A DNA stretch of 40,014 bases from Oscillospiraceae bacterium (GTDB lineage Bacteria; Bacillota; Clostridia; Oscillospirales; Oscillospiraceae), in contig JAFXAQ010000062.1 in assembly GCA_017516925.1 (NCBI GenBank), positions 1 through 40,014 on the forward strand. Reading direction: 5' to 3'. The notes beneath the pieces are model-generated. The model was given only the letters and a program-made list of their open reading frames with translations. It had not been told where the DNA came from and searched no databases. Positions within the stretch are counted from its first letter, which is position 1. Each line of letters begins with the position of its first letter. The position numbers were made by a program, and so were the translations under genes. Positions 1 through 7,404 of the stretch are shown here, piece after piece.

Positions 1-411
1 AACAGTCATATGGGGGTACAGAGCGTAGTTCTGGAAGACCATTGCGATATCGCGGTCCTTAGGAGCTACGTCGTTGACCAAACGGTCGCCAACACGCAGT
101 TCGCCGTCAGAAATTTCTTCCAGACCGGCAATCATACGCAGGGTGGTGGACTTACCGCAGCCGGAGGGTCCGACCAGAACGATAAATTCCTTGTCGGCAA
201 TCTCCAGGTTGAACTCCTGAACAGCGACAACGCCCTGCTCAGTGACCTGCAGCTTAGCCTTCTCTTCCTGGCGCTCCAGATAATGTGCGTAAGCGCCGGG
301 GTCCTTCTTCTTCAGCTTCTCAAGAGTCTTTTCTTTCTTCTTGTTCTTCTTGATGTCGTCGCCGCTGAAGGGATAGACCTTCTTGATGTTTTTCAGGGAT
401 ACACTTGCCAT
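1..411 (-). CDS. MalK/UgpC/MsmX-type sugar ABC transporter ATPase, N-terminal part
   Basis: Only the first 137 codons lie in the window; the gene runs off the left edge. The protein opens [14 protein letters not shown], has a Walker A (GPSGCGKST, residues 81-89) and ends in the Q-loop region ([14 protein letters not shown]), as in CUT1 ATPases that energise oligosaccharide or glycerol-phosphate importers from the cytoplasmic face. Between the first beta strand and the conserved [14 protein letters not shown] block there is an extra segment of about 45 residues (about 15-58), very rich in Lys and Glu. MalK/MsmX proteins such as those of E. coli and Bacillus have only a few residues there. Such ATPases can serve several transporters. 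The permease operon at 9.2-12.9 kb has no ATPase, so this gene is a plausible partner (inference). The Shine-Dalgarno is weak; ATG at 411 is chosen because it gives the family N-terminus. Confidence 0.92.
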   Translation of the reverse strand, partial: MASVSLKNIKKVYPFSGDDIKKNKKKEKTLEKLKKKDPGAYAHYLERQEEKAKLQVTEQGVVAVQEFNLEIADKEFIVLVGPSGCGKSTTLRMIAGLEEISDGELRVGDRLVNDVAPKDRDIAMVFQNYALYPHMTV

Positions 412-602
412 AGCTTCTTAACTCTAAGCACACGGAATCCTCGCGTGTACTCTCACCGCCGACCGGGTAAATACAGCCGGGGCATTACGACAGGTCTCCA
501 CACTGCCGCACCGTGAGTTGAACGGTTTTTCCTTTTTCCTCCTTTTGTGACATAAGGCTCCTAATTTAGTGGAGTAGGTTACCCTATGCCCGGATGTTAT
601 CA

Positions 603-631
603 ATGATACCATAAAATCCTCGATTCCGCAA
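603..631 (-). promoter_or_regulatory. Putative sigma-A promoter for the ATPase gene
   Basis: On the minus strand TTGCGG and TATCAT are separated by 17 bases. The -10 is good and the -35 weak. If used, it gives a leader of about 185 bases before ATG 411, in which I see no recognisable riboswitch or coding sequence. Confidence 0.4.
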
Positions 632-681
632 TGGTGAAATCATACAGATTTTGGTAACGGATTTTGTACAAATCGACGGAT

Positions 682-1953
682 TTAAGCCAGCTGCAGGCTG
701 CCGTCCGGGTTTACAGCCAGGGTGCTGCTGTAATAGGTCTGCATAGCCCGGGTCAAATAGTCGCAATCCTTGACACCGGCGGTTTCCCAGGCGGAGTGCA
801 TTGCCAGCTGGGCAAGCCCGATATCCGCTGTAGGCACCGACACATTTCCCATAGAAATGCTGCCCAGGGTGGAGCCGCCGGGCAGGTCTGCCCGGTTATA
901 ATAGGTCTGCACCGGCACCTGTGCTTTTTGGCAAACCTGACGGAGTACCGCCGCCCCCACGCCGTCTGTGGCGTAACGCAGATTTGCATTGAATTTCAGC
1001 ACCACACCGCCGTTTACCACCGGCGCATTGGTGGCGTCACTGAGCTCCGGGTGGTTGGGGTGCAAAGCGTGGGCATTGTCCGCCGAAATCATAAAGCTGT
1101 TTGCCAGCATCGTGTCCGGCTGGCAACCCAGCGCGTCACAGATACGGTCAACCGTCCGGGCAAGGAGCTGAGAGCCTGCCCCCTGGCAGGAGGAGGAGCC
1201 TACCTCCTCGCTGTCAAAGACGCACAGCACCGGGATATCCCCGCTTTCCTCTGCCTGCAAAAAGCCCTGAGCGCAGCCCCAGACGCACTGCAAATCATCC
1301 AGCGCCTGGGCGGAAATGAATTCCTCCTCCACGCCCCACACTGAGGCATTCTGCCGGACATACAAATATAAATCGTGACCGAGGATTTTGCCGCCTGCGG
1401 CTTTTTCCAGCGCCGCCCACAGTTTTTCCTTTGCGCCTTCTGTGCCTGCCAAAGGCAGGGTGTCCACTGCCGGGTTCCAGGCATAGCCCTCATTGACCTT
1501 CCGGTTCATATGGATTGCCACATTGGGAATCAGCAGCAAATCCCGGTCAATATCCACCAGACGGCTTTTTACACCCTTTTCCGTTTCCACAATCACCCGA
1601 CCGGCAATGGAAAGGGGTCTGTCCAGCCAGGTGGAAATCACCATACCGCCGTACTTTTCCGTGGCAAGCCGGGTATATTTCCCCACCAGCTCACCGTTTT
1701 CCTTCACCCGGAAGGTGGGTCTGTCTGCGTGGCTGGCGGTAAACAAAAAGCCCCGGGCAGGCTCCGTCGGCACCCGGAAAGCAAGCAGCGCACTGCCGCC
1801 CCGGGTCAGGTAATACTTCCCGCCGGGGGTAAGAGACCATTTTTCCGTCTCCTGCAGGCAGGTATACCCCGTCTGCTGCAAAGTTTCTTCCAAATATGCC
1901 ACGGCATGATACACGCTGTGAGAATAGTCTAAAAACGCTTTGAGCTCTTTCAT
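682..1953 (-). CDS. M18 family aminopeptidase (aspartyl aminopeptidase type)
   Basis: A cytoplasmic zinc metallo-aminopeptidase that removes N-terminal, often acidic, residues from peptides. The 423-residue length is normal for M18. Visible signature segments are SHADRP (ligand His75 and Asp77, equivalent to HTDSP in other members), FDSEEVGS (catalytic and ligand glutamates), a SADNAHALHPN block, and the C-terminal LAMHSAWE with its metal-ligand His. ATG 1953 is chosen over an in-frame ATG six codons upstream because GGAGG lies six bases before it and the earlier ATG would overlap that site. It is monocistronic, with its own promoter, transcribed away from spo0A. No clear terminator follows. 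Confidence 0.94.
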   Translation of the reverse strand: MKELKAFLDYSHSVYHAVAYLEETLQQTGYTCLQETEKWSLTPGGKYYLTRGGSALLAFRVPTEPARGFLFTASHADRPTFRVKENGELVGKYTRLATEKYGGMVISTWLDRPLSIAGRVIVETEKGVKSRLVDIDRDLLLIPNVAIHMNRKVNEGYAWNPAVDTLPLAGTEGAKEKLWAALEKAAGGKILGHDLYLYVRQNASVWGVEEEFISAQALDDLQCVWGCAQGFLQAEESGDIPVLCVFDSEEVGSSSCQGAGSQLLARTVDRICDALGCQPDTMLANSFMISADNAHALHPNHPELSDATNAPVVNGGVVLKFNANLRYATDGVGAAVLRQVCQKAQVPVQTYYNRADLPGGSTLGSISMGNVSVPTADIGLAQLAMHSAWETAGVKDCDYLTRAMQTYYSSTLAVNPDGSLQLA

Positions 1954-1988
1954 AGGCAGCCTCCATCTCATCGTAAATGCTTTTCTTT

Positions 1989-2017
1989 ATTTTACACCAT
2001 TTCCCGGAAACCGTCAA
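1989..2017 (-). promoter_or_regulatory. Sigma-A promoter for the M18 aminopeptidase
   Basis: On the minus strand TTGACG, a 17-base spacer and TAAAAT lie about 35 bases upstream of the chosen ATG. Confidence 0.6.
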
Positions 2018-2045
2018 CACCGGCGCTGTTTCTAAAAAGTCGTTT

Positions 2046-2163
2046 TTCGTCGAAATGTTTGTTTTTCTCCTGTTTTTGCGGAATTTGACGGAATTTGTCG
2101 AGCGATTCTTTTTGATTTTTCCTTGCAAATAAGTCCAGCATATGCTAAATTATATTTGTCGCA
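2046..2163 (+). promoter_or_regulatory. Three 0A-box-like sites upstream of spo0A
   Basis: The Spo0A binding consensus is TTTGTCGAA. One-mismatch versions occur at 2046-2054 (TTCGTCGAA), 2094-2102 (TTTGTCGAG) and 2155-2163 (TTTGTCGCA). The last lies immediately downstream of the putative -10. All are in the same orientation, consistent with autoregulation, but no binding is demonstrated. Confidence 0.4.
2123..2151 (+). promoter_or_regulatory. Putative vegetative promoter of spo0A
   Basis: TTGCAA, 17 bases and TAAATT lie about 50 bases upstream of the start codon. The match is moderate. A sigma-H promoter could not be recognised with confidence. Confidence 0.45.
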
Positions 2164-2203
2164 GCACCGGGGATTGATTTTGAATATGTCAGGAGAGGAA
2201 GTT

Positions 2204-2971
2204 ATGGACAATCACACCACAGTTATTATTGCAGATAACACAGAAGAATTTTGCGCCAGCTTAAATGTGGCGCTCAAGCGTGCGGAGGGCTTTCAGGTAG
2301 TGGGAACTGCCAGTGATGGGGAGCAAGCCATTCGCATGGTGCAGGACAAGCACCCGGATGTGCTGGTTCTGGATCTGATGCTGCCCAAGCAGGACGGGCT
2401 GAGCGTGCTCAAGGCCATTTCCGCAATGGAGCGCAAGCCGGTCACCTTGGCTACATCCCGCTTTATCACCGATTATGTGGCCAATGCCGCCGCCAATCTG
2501 GGGGTGCGGTATCTGATGCTGAAGCCCTGCGATATGGGCACTCTGGTGGCGCATCTGGAGGAAATCCGGGGCTGCCGCAACCAAAAGCCCGCACCCAGAG
2601 GCACCACCAATATTGAGAGTATGGTCACCAGCATCATCCACGAAATCGGCGTTCCCGCCCATATCAAGGGCTATCAGTATTTGCGGGAGGCGATTATCAT
2701 CGCCGTGAACGATATGGATGTCATCAATGCCATCACCAAGGTGCTTTACCCCCAGGTGGCAAAAACCTTCCAGACCACCCCCTCCAGAGTGGAGCGGGCT
2801 ATCCGCCATGCCATTGAGGTGGCATGGGACCGGGGTGATTTGGATACCCTGCAGCGGTTCTTTGGCTACACGGTTTCCAACACAAAGGGTAAACCTACCA
2901 ACTCGGAGTTTATTGCCCTCATTGCCGACAAGCTGCAGCTGCAGCTCAAAGGCACCGGTGCTATAGCTTAA
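2204..2971 (+). CDS. spo0A: Sporulation master response regulator Spo0A
   Basis: Encodes 255 residues: a receiver domain (about 5-125) with phospho-acceptor Asp57 in VLVLDLMLP, a conserved Thr in the VTLATS strand and Lys in LKPCDM, then the Spo0A C-terminal DNA-binding domain (about 145-250) with the family-typical [20 protein letters not shown] and [15 protein letters not shown] blocks. In Firmicutes it is phosphorylated through a phosphorelay or orphan kinases and controls entry into sporulation. The acidic pair at the active site reads Asp11-Asn12 where Bacillus has Asp-Asp. ATG 2204 follows AGGAGAGG by three bases; the in-frame ATG at 2186 lies upstream of that site and is unlikely. It has its own promoter and a strong terminator, so it is monocistronic. 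Confidence 0.97.
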   Translation: MDNHTTVIIADNTEEFCASLNVALKRAEGFQVVGTASDGEQAIRMVQDKHPDVLVLDLMLPKQDGLSVLKAISAMERKPVTLATSRFITDYVANAAANLGVRYLMLKPCDMGTLVAHLEEIRGCRNQKPAPRGTTNIESMVTSIIHEIGVPAHIKGYQYLREAIIIAVNDMDVINAITKVLYPQVAKTFQTTPSRVERAIRHAIEVAWDRGDLDTLQRFFGYTVSNTKGKPTNSEFIALIADKLQLQLKGTGAIA

Positions 2972-3010
2972 AAAACAGCCTTGCGGATAACATTTCCGCA
3001 AGGCTGTTTT
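2972..3010 (+). terminator. Rho-independent terminator after spo0A
   Basis: A perfect 16-bp stem (2972-2987 with 2995-3010), a 7-base loop and a terminal T run start immediately after the stop codon. Confidence 0.9.
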
Positions 3011-3026
3011 CTATGATTATTTTCCA

Positions 3027-3055
3027 TTGACAGACTTCCGCCGCACCACTATAAT
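3027..3055 (+). promoter_or_regulatory. Consensus sigma-A promoter of the eda operon
   Basis: TTGACA, a 17-base spacer and TATAAT match the consensus at every position, implying strong basal transcription. The start codon is about 50 bases downstream. Confidence 0.85.
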
Positions 3056-3107
3056 ATACTTGTCTATAGAAAATACAAAGGCAGTTTTGCCTGTCAGGAG
3101 GATTATT

Positions 3108-3749
3108 ATGAACGAATTACAGAAGAAAATCGGCGAAATCGGCGTTGTGCCGGTGATCAAGCTGAACAACCCCACCCGGGATGCCAAGCCCCTGGCTGAC
3201 GCCCTGTGCGCAGGCGGTGTGCCTGTGGCGGAAGTGACCTTCCGGGCTGCCGGCGCTGCCGATGCTATCCGGATTATGCGGGAAACCCACCCGGAAATGC
3301 TGGTGGGCGCAGGCACTGTGCTCAATGAGCAGCAGGTGGACGAGGCTATTGCCGCCGGTGCTTCCTTTATTGTCACCCCCGGTCTGGACATTGACATTGT
3401 GAAGTACTGCCAGGCAAAGGGCATTACCATCTTCCCCGGCTGCACCACCGCCACCGACTACCATGCCGCTTACCGGCTGGGTCTGGAGGTGCTGAAGTTC
3501 TTCCCTGCTGAGCAGTCCGGCGGTCTGGACAAAATTAAGTCTATGTCCGCACCCTTCCCTATGTTCAAGGTGATGCCCACCGGCGGTATCGGTCTGAAGA
3601 ATTTGGCTACCTATGCGGCAAGCAAGGTCATTTGCGCCTGCGGCGGCAGCTATATGGTCACTGCGGATTTGATTGACAACGGCAAGTGGGACGAAATCAC
3701 CGAGCTGTGCAGAAAGTCCGTGGAAATCGTCAAGGAGGCAAGAGCCTAA
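3108..3749 (+). CDS. eda: KDPG/KHG aldolase
   Basis: Bifunctional 2-keto-3-deoxy-6-phosphogluconate / 4-hydroxy-2-oxoglutarate aldolase. It cleaves KDPG to pyruvate and glyceraldehyde 3-phosphate at the end of hexuronate breakdown. The 213-residue class I aldolase has the expected landmarks: Glu42 in AEVTFR, the GAGTVLN phosphate-side loop, FPGCTTATD, and Schiff-base Lys130 in LKFFPAE, followed by MPTGGI. The start is fixed by AGGAGG seven bases upstream. The stop overlaps the next start as TAATG. No KDG kinase or uronate isomerase gene is adjacent, so the rest of the pathway must lie elsewhere. Confidence 0.96.
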   Translation: MNELQKKIGEIGVVPVIKLNNPTRDAKPLADALCAGGVPVAEVTFRAAGAADAIRIMRETHPEMLVGAGTVLNEQQVDEAIAAGASFIVTPGLDIDIVKYCQAKGITIFPGCTTATDYHAAYRLGLEVLKFFPAEQSGGLDKIKSMSAPFPMFKVMPTGGIGLKNLATYAASKVICACGGSYMVTADLIDNGKWDEITELCRKSVEIVKEARA

Positions 3750-4039
3750 TGGAAGATAAGGAGCTGCTGCAGGAGGAAGAAACCTCCATTATCACCTTCG
3801 TGGATGAAAACGGCGAAGAAATCCAGATGGAATATCTTGATTGCATCGAGTTCGGTGGCAAGGAATACCTGGCGCTGCTTCCCACGGAAGAGGGCAGCAA
3901 CGAGGTGGTCATTCTGGAGATTGAGCCCATCGACGAGGAAAACGAAAATTATATCACCGTGGAGGACGATGCCGTTCTGGATGCGGTGTATGACATTTTC
4001 AAGGACCGCTTCAAGGACGTTCTCACATTCGAAGACTAA
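3749..4039 (+). CDS. DUF1292 family small acidic protein
   Basis: A 96-residue, strongly acidic protein with the DUF1292 pattern: ITFVDENGEEIQMEYLD, then EYLALLP, then VVILEIEP and a C-terminal helix (VYDIFKDRFKDVL). The family is widespread in Clostridia and Bacilli and has no established function; in many genomes it is near ruvX and alaS, which is not the case here. It starts one base inside the eda stop codon, with GGAGG of the eda tail as ribosome binding site, so it is probably translationally coupled to eda. No signal peptide or membrane segment. Confidence 0.9.
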   Translation: MEDKELLQEEETSIITFVDENGEEIQMEYLDCIEFGGKEYLALLPTEEGSNEVVILEIEPIDEENENYITVEDDAVLDAVYDIFKDRFKDVLTFED

Positions 4040-4043
4040 ATGC

Positions 4044-4076
4044 AAAAACCGGACTGGTGACAGTCCGGTTTCTTTT
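4044..4076. terminator. Bidirectional terminator between DUF1292 gene and cysE
   Basis: An 11-bp stem (4046-4056 with 4061-4071) with GTGA loop is flanked by A and T runs, so it can act on both strands of this convergent pair. The T run touches the cysE stop codon. Confidence 0.85.
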
Positions 4077-4975
4077 TAAAACTTAGAGCAGCCTTCGCAG
4101 TTGCCGTGGGGCTTGAGCTGCAGCTCCTGATTTTTGATGCTCACCGTGGTACAGGGGGGCACAGATTTGGTGATAAAGGCGCTGGCGCCGATGACGCAGC
4201 CCTGACCAATCACCGTTTCACCGCCCAAAATGGAGGCATTGGCATAAATGGTCACGTTGTCCTCAATGGTGGGATGGCGGCGCTTGCCTCGGAGGCTCTG
4301 TCCGCCCCGGGTAGACAGACCGCCCAGGGTAACGCCCTGATAAATCTTCACGTTCTCACCGATGACCGTGGTTTCGCCAATGACAATACCGGTGCCGTGG
4401 TCGATAAAGAAGTATTTCCCCACGGTTGCGCCGGGATGGATATCGATTCCGGTGACGCTGTGGGCATATTCGGTCATAATCCGGGGAAGCATAGGAACAC
4501 CCAGCAAATACAGCTCATGGGCAAGGCGGTATACCGTAATGGCATATAACCCCGGGTAGGAAAATACAATCTCCGCCATACTGGTGGCTGCCGGGTCGCC
4601 GTCGTAAGCCGCCTGCAAATCCGTCTGCACCAGCGCCCGGACCTGGGGAATTTTCCCCAAAAACGTCAGGCAGGTCTGTCTGGCATCCGCCTCGGTGCGT
4701 CCATCCTCCTGAAACACCAGAGAAATCTGCTTGCTTAAATTGTACATCACATCTTCTATCAGCATAGAAAGATTGTGCTTGGCGTTGTAGACCCGGAAAT
4801 TTTTCTCCCGGAAATAGCCGGGGAACACAATCCGGCGCAGCTTTTCCAGTGCGTCAATCACTGCGTCCTTATCCGGCTGCCGGGAGGCTTCCATTTGGTC
4901 AATCTCCCGGTTTTTCCGGTAGTCCGCCAAAATGTCGTCTACCACCGCTTCAATTTGCTTTTCCAGTTTTTCCAA
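4076..4975 (-). CDS. cysE: Serine O-acetyltransferase (CysE/EpsC type)
   Basis: Transfers acetyl from acetyl-CoA to L-serine, giving O-acetylserine for cysteine synthesis. The N-terminal helical domain is followed by left-handed beta-helix hexapeptide repeats containing DIHPGATVG, catalytic IDHGTG (Asp192-His193) and the glycine-rich GLSTRGGQSLRGKRHP-like loop. The C-terminus ends in a Cys-containing tail (CEGCSKF). The start is TTG 4975: GAGGTGA precedes it by five bases, whereas the upstream in-frame ATG at 5032 overlaps the -35 region and cannot be on the transcript. With that start the protein has 299 residues. It is transcribed divergently from cysK, the next enzyme of the pathway. Confidence 0.95.
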   Translation of the reverse strand: MEKLEKQIEAVVDDILADYRKNREIDQMEASRQPDKDAVIDALEKLRRIVFPGYFREKNFRVYNAKHNLSMLIEDVMYNLSKQISLVFQEDGRTEADARQTCLTFLGKIPQVRALVQTDLQAAYDGDPAATSMAEIVFSYPGLYAITVYRLAHELYLLGVPMLPRIMTEYAHSVTGIDIHPGATVGKYFFIDHGTGIVIGETTVIGENVKIYQGVTLGGLSTRGGQSLRGKRRHPTIEDNVTIYANASILGGETVIGQGCVIGASAFITKSVPPCTTVSIKNQELQLKPHGNCEGCSKF

Positions 4976-5000
4976 AGCGCTCACCTCACTGTTTGAATGT

Positions 5001-5029
5001 TTTATACCACACCTGCCAACTTTTGTCAA
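5001..5029 (-). promoter_or_regulatory. Sigma-A promoter of cysE
   Basis: On the minus strand TTGACA, 17 bases and TATAAA. The -35 forms one arm of the palindrome shared with the cysK promoter. Confidence 0.85.
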
Positions 5030-5033
5030 CACA

Positions 5034-5063
5034 TTGACAAATGCACGGTTCCGGGGTTATAAT
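5034..5063 (+). promoter_or_regulatory. Sigma-A promoter of cysK
   Basis: TTGACA, an 18-base spacer and TATAAT, then AAGGAGG ahead of the start codon. Only four bases separate this -35 from the cysE -35. Confidence 0.85.
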
Positions 5064-5084
5064 TTCTGAAAAGGAGGTCTTTTT

Positions 5085-6014
5085 ATGGCACGTATTTATT
5101 CCTCTGCGCTGGCGCTTGTAGGGCAAACGCCGCTGGTGCAGCTGCAAAGCATAGAAAAAAGTCAGGGCTGCTTTGCCCGTCTGCTGGTGAAGCTGGAGGG
5201 GAAAAACCCCGGGGGCTCCGCCAAGGACCGGATTGCCCTGTCTATGATTTTGGATGCGGAAGAAAAGGGGCTTTTGCAGCCCGGGGGCGCCGTGATTGAG
5301 CCCACCTCCGGCAATACCGGCATCGGTCTTAGTATGGTCTGCGCCTGCCGTGGGTACCGGGCTATCATCGTGATGCCCGATACGATGAGTGTAGAACGGC
5401 AGAAGCTGATGAAGGCTTACGGGGCGGAAGTTGTGCTGACCCCGGGGGCGCTGGGTATGCAGGGGGCTATTGAGAAAGCAGAGGCTTTGCAAAAAGAAAT
5501 CCCCGGCAGCACCATTGCCGGGCAGTTTGAAAACCCTGCCAATCCTCAGGCCCACTGCGCCGCCACAGGTCCGGAAATCTGGCAGGACACAGACGGTCAA
5601 GTGGATGTTTTCGTCGCCGGTGTGGGCACCGGCGGCACCCTCACCGGTGTGGGACAGTACCTGAAGGCGCAAAAGCCCCAGGTGCAGGTGGTGGCTGTGG
5701 AGCCGCAGCGCTCCCCCCTGCTGTCCGGAGGTGTGGCAGGCAGCCACGGCTTACAGGGCATTGGGGCGAACTTCATCCCGGCTGTGCTGGACAGAACCGT
5801 TTATGACCGGGTGCTGACCTGCACGGAAGAAGACGCATATAAAGCCACCAGGCTGTTAGCTCAGCAAGAAGGGATTCTGGCAGGTATCTCCTCCGGTGCG
5901 GCGCTGCACGCAGGCATTGCCCTTGCCCGTCTCCCGGAAAATGCCGGTAAAACCGTAGTCGTCTTGCTGCCTGACACCGGTGAACGATATCTTTCTACGG
6001 ACTTATTTGGATAA
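5085..6014 (+). CDS. cysK: Cysteine synthase (O-acetylserine sulfhydrylase)
   Basis: PLP enzyme forming L-cysteine from O-acetylserine and sulfide. The 309-residue protein has NPGGSAKDR with the Schiff-base Lys47, the substrate loop PTSGNTGIG (73-81), the phosphate-binding glycine loop GVGTGGTLTG, and the family C-terminus PDTGERYLSTDLF. The usual Val in GGSVKDR is Ala here, a mild variant. A strong AAGGAGG fixes the ATG. Divergent pairing with cysE indicates co-regulated cysteine synthesis; no CymR gene or T-box leader is visible. Confidence 0.96.
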   Translation: MARIYSSALALVGQTPLVQLQSIEKSQGCFARLLVKLEGKNPGGSAKDRIALSMILDAEEKGLLQPGGAVIEPTSGNTGIGLSMVCACRGYRAIIVMPDTMSVERQKLMKAYGAEVVLTPGALGMQGAIEKAEALQKEIPGSTIAGQFENPANPQAHCAATGPEIWQDTDGQVDVFVAGVGTGGTLTGVGQYLKAQKPQVQVVAVEPQRSPLLSGGVAGSHGLQGIGANFIPAVLDRTVYDRVLTCTEEDAYKATRLLAQQEGILAGISSGAALHAGIALARLPENAGKTVVVLLPDTGERYLSTDLFG

Positions 6015-6049
6015 AAAGCACCCCGGAAAAATTTCTTCCGGGGTGTTTT
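6013..6049. terminator. Bidirectional terminator between cysK and murA
   Basis: A 10-bp GC-rich stem (6019-6028 with 6036-6045) is flanked by A5 on the left and T4 on the right. It lies between convergent stop codons. Confidence 0.85.
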
Positions 6050-6052
6050 GAT

Positions 6053-7318
6053 TTAATCATCTGTTCTTGTGATTCTCGCTCCCAAAGCGGTGAACTTTTC
6101 AATGATATTTTCGTAGCCACGCTCCACAAAGTGCACATTGCGCACTGTGGTTTTTCCCTCAGCAACCAAGCCGGCAATAATCAGCGCCGCGCCTGCCCGC
6201 AAATCGTGGGCGCAAACCTCCGTACCATGGAGCTTTTCCGTTCCGGTGACGATGGCAGTCTTGCCGTTAACGAGGATTTCCGCCCCCATATCCTGAAGCT
6301 CTGTGCAATAGCCAAAGAACCGGGTTTCGTACACATTCTCCGTCAGCCTGCTGACACCGTCAGCCAGCGCCATACACACACATATCTGCGCCTGCATATC
6401 CGTGGGAAAGCCGGGATAGGGGCGAGTCTTTACCGTGGTATTGCGCAGGCGACCCTCGCTGCGAATCCGGATGCAGTCATCATAATTGATGACCTTGGCA
6501 CCCATTTCCTGCAGCTTGGAGGTGATACACTCCATATGCTTGGGGATAACATTTTTCACCAGCACGTTGCCGCCGGCTGCCGCCACCGCCGCCAAATATG
6601 TACCTGCCTCAATCTGGTCCGGGATAATTGCATAGCTGCCGCCGTGCAAGCGCTCCACACCACGAATCTTCACCGTGTCTGTACCGGCGCCGGAAATCCG
6701 GGCGCCCATAGTATTGAGGAAGTTTGCCAAGTCAACGATATGGGGCTCCTTGGCTGCGTTCTCAATCACCGTCTGACCGGGAAGCAGGGTCGCCGCCATA
6801 ATGATATTCACTGTGGCGCCCACGCTGACCACGTCCAGGCTGATACGGCTGCCGCAGAGACCGTCCTCACCGGCAGCAAGGTTTACATAATCTTCCGTCT
6901 CCTCCACATCCGCACCCAGCGCCCGGAAGCCCTTGATATGCTGGTCAATGGGGCGGGAGGCAAAGTTACAGCCACCGGGCAGCGCCACATTGGCTTCCCC
7001 GAAGCGGCTGAGCAATGCGCCCATCAGGTAATAGCTGGCACGCATTTTCCGCACCAGAACCGGGTTCGGGGTGGTTTTGGTAATCTGGGTGCAGTCCAGA
7101 CGCACTACACCGGGCGCTTCCCATTCCACCTGGGCGCCCATATCCTGCAAAATATCCAGCAGGATGCGCACATCGGAAATATCCGGCACATTTTCCACCC
7201 GGCATTTACCAGCCACCAGAAGGGCTGCAGGCAAAATCGCCACCGCCGCATTTTTTGCGCCGCTGATGGTGACCTCGCCGGACAGGGGTGTACCGCCTAT
7301 AATTTCATATTTAGCCAA
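6053..7318 (-). CDS. murA: UDP-N-acetylglucosamine 1-carboxyvinyltransferase MurA
   Basis: First committed step of peptidoglycan synthesis: transfer of enolpyruvate from PEP to UDP-GlcNAc in the cytoplasm. The 421 residues are full length for the EPSP-synthase-like fold. Visible are Lys22-Asn23 in SGAKNA, Arg93 in RASYYLMG, and catalytic Cys117 in LPGGC, the residue alkylated by fosfomycin; FPTDMQAQ and the C-terminal RGYENI segment are also present. The start is TTG 7318, giving MAKYEIIGG, with AAGGAG about ten bases upstream. Many Firmicutes carry two murA paralogues; whether this is murA1 or murA2 cannot be told from the window. Confidence 0.96.
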   Translation of the reverse strand: MAKYEIIGGTPLSGEVTISGAKNAAVAILPAALLVAGKCRVENVPDISDVRILLDILQDMGAQVEWEAPGVVRLDCTQITKTTPNPVLVRKMRASYYLMGALLSRFGEANVALPGGCNFASRPIDQHIKGFRALGADVEETEDYVNLAAGEDGLCGSRISLDVVSVGATVNIIMAATLLPGQTVIENAAKEPHIVDLANFLNTMGARISGAGTDTVKIRGVERLHGGSYAIIPDQIEAGTYLAAVAAAGGNVLVKNVIPKHMECITSKLQEMGAKVINYDDCIRIRSEGRLRNTTVKTRPYPGFPTDMQAQICVCMALADGVSRLTENVYETRFFGYCTELQDMGAEILVNGKTAIVTGTEKLHGTEVCAHDLRAGAALIIAGLVAEGKTTVRNVHFVERGYENIIEKFTALGARITRTDD

Positions 7319-7358
7319 GGGAGAACAACTCCTTGCAAATTACTTTTTAAGCAACTAA

Positions 7359-7387
7359 ATTATAACATACACAGATTGTTATGTAAA
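7359..7387 (-). promoter_or_regulatory. Sigma-A promoter of murA
   Basis: On the minus strand TTTACA, a 17-base spacer and TATAAT, about 40 bases upstream of the TTG start. It separates murA from the upstream rRNA methyltransferase gene. Confidence 0.8.
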
Positions 7388-7404
7388 GTATAAATTTGCG
7401 TCCG

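Noticed and set aside
412..600. Riboswitch in the long leader of the MalK-like gene
   Set aside because: No family consensus could be recognised; promoter assignment itself is uncertain.
4976..5084. T-box or other cysteine leader between cysE and cysK
   Set aside because: The region is filled by two promoters; leaders are too short and no T-box sequence is visible.
6131..7393. 420-codon plus-strand open frame
   Set aside because: Antisense to murA; shadow frame.
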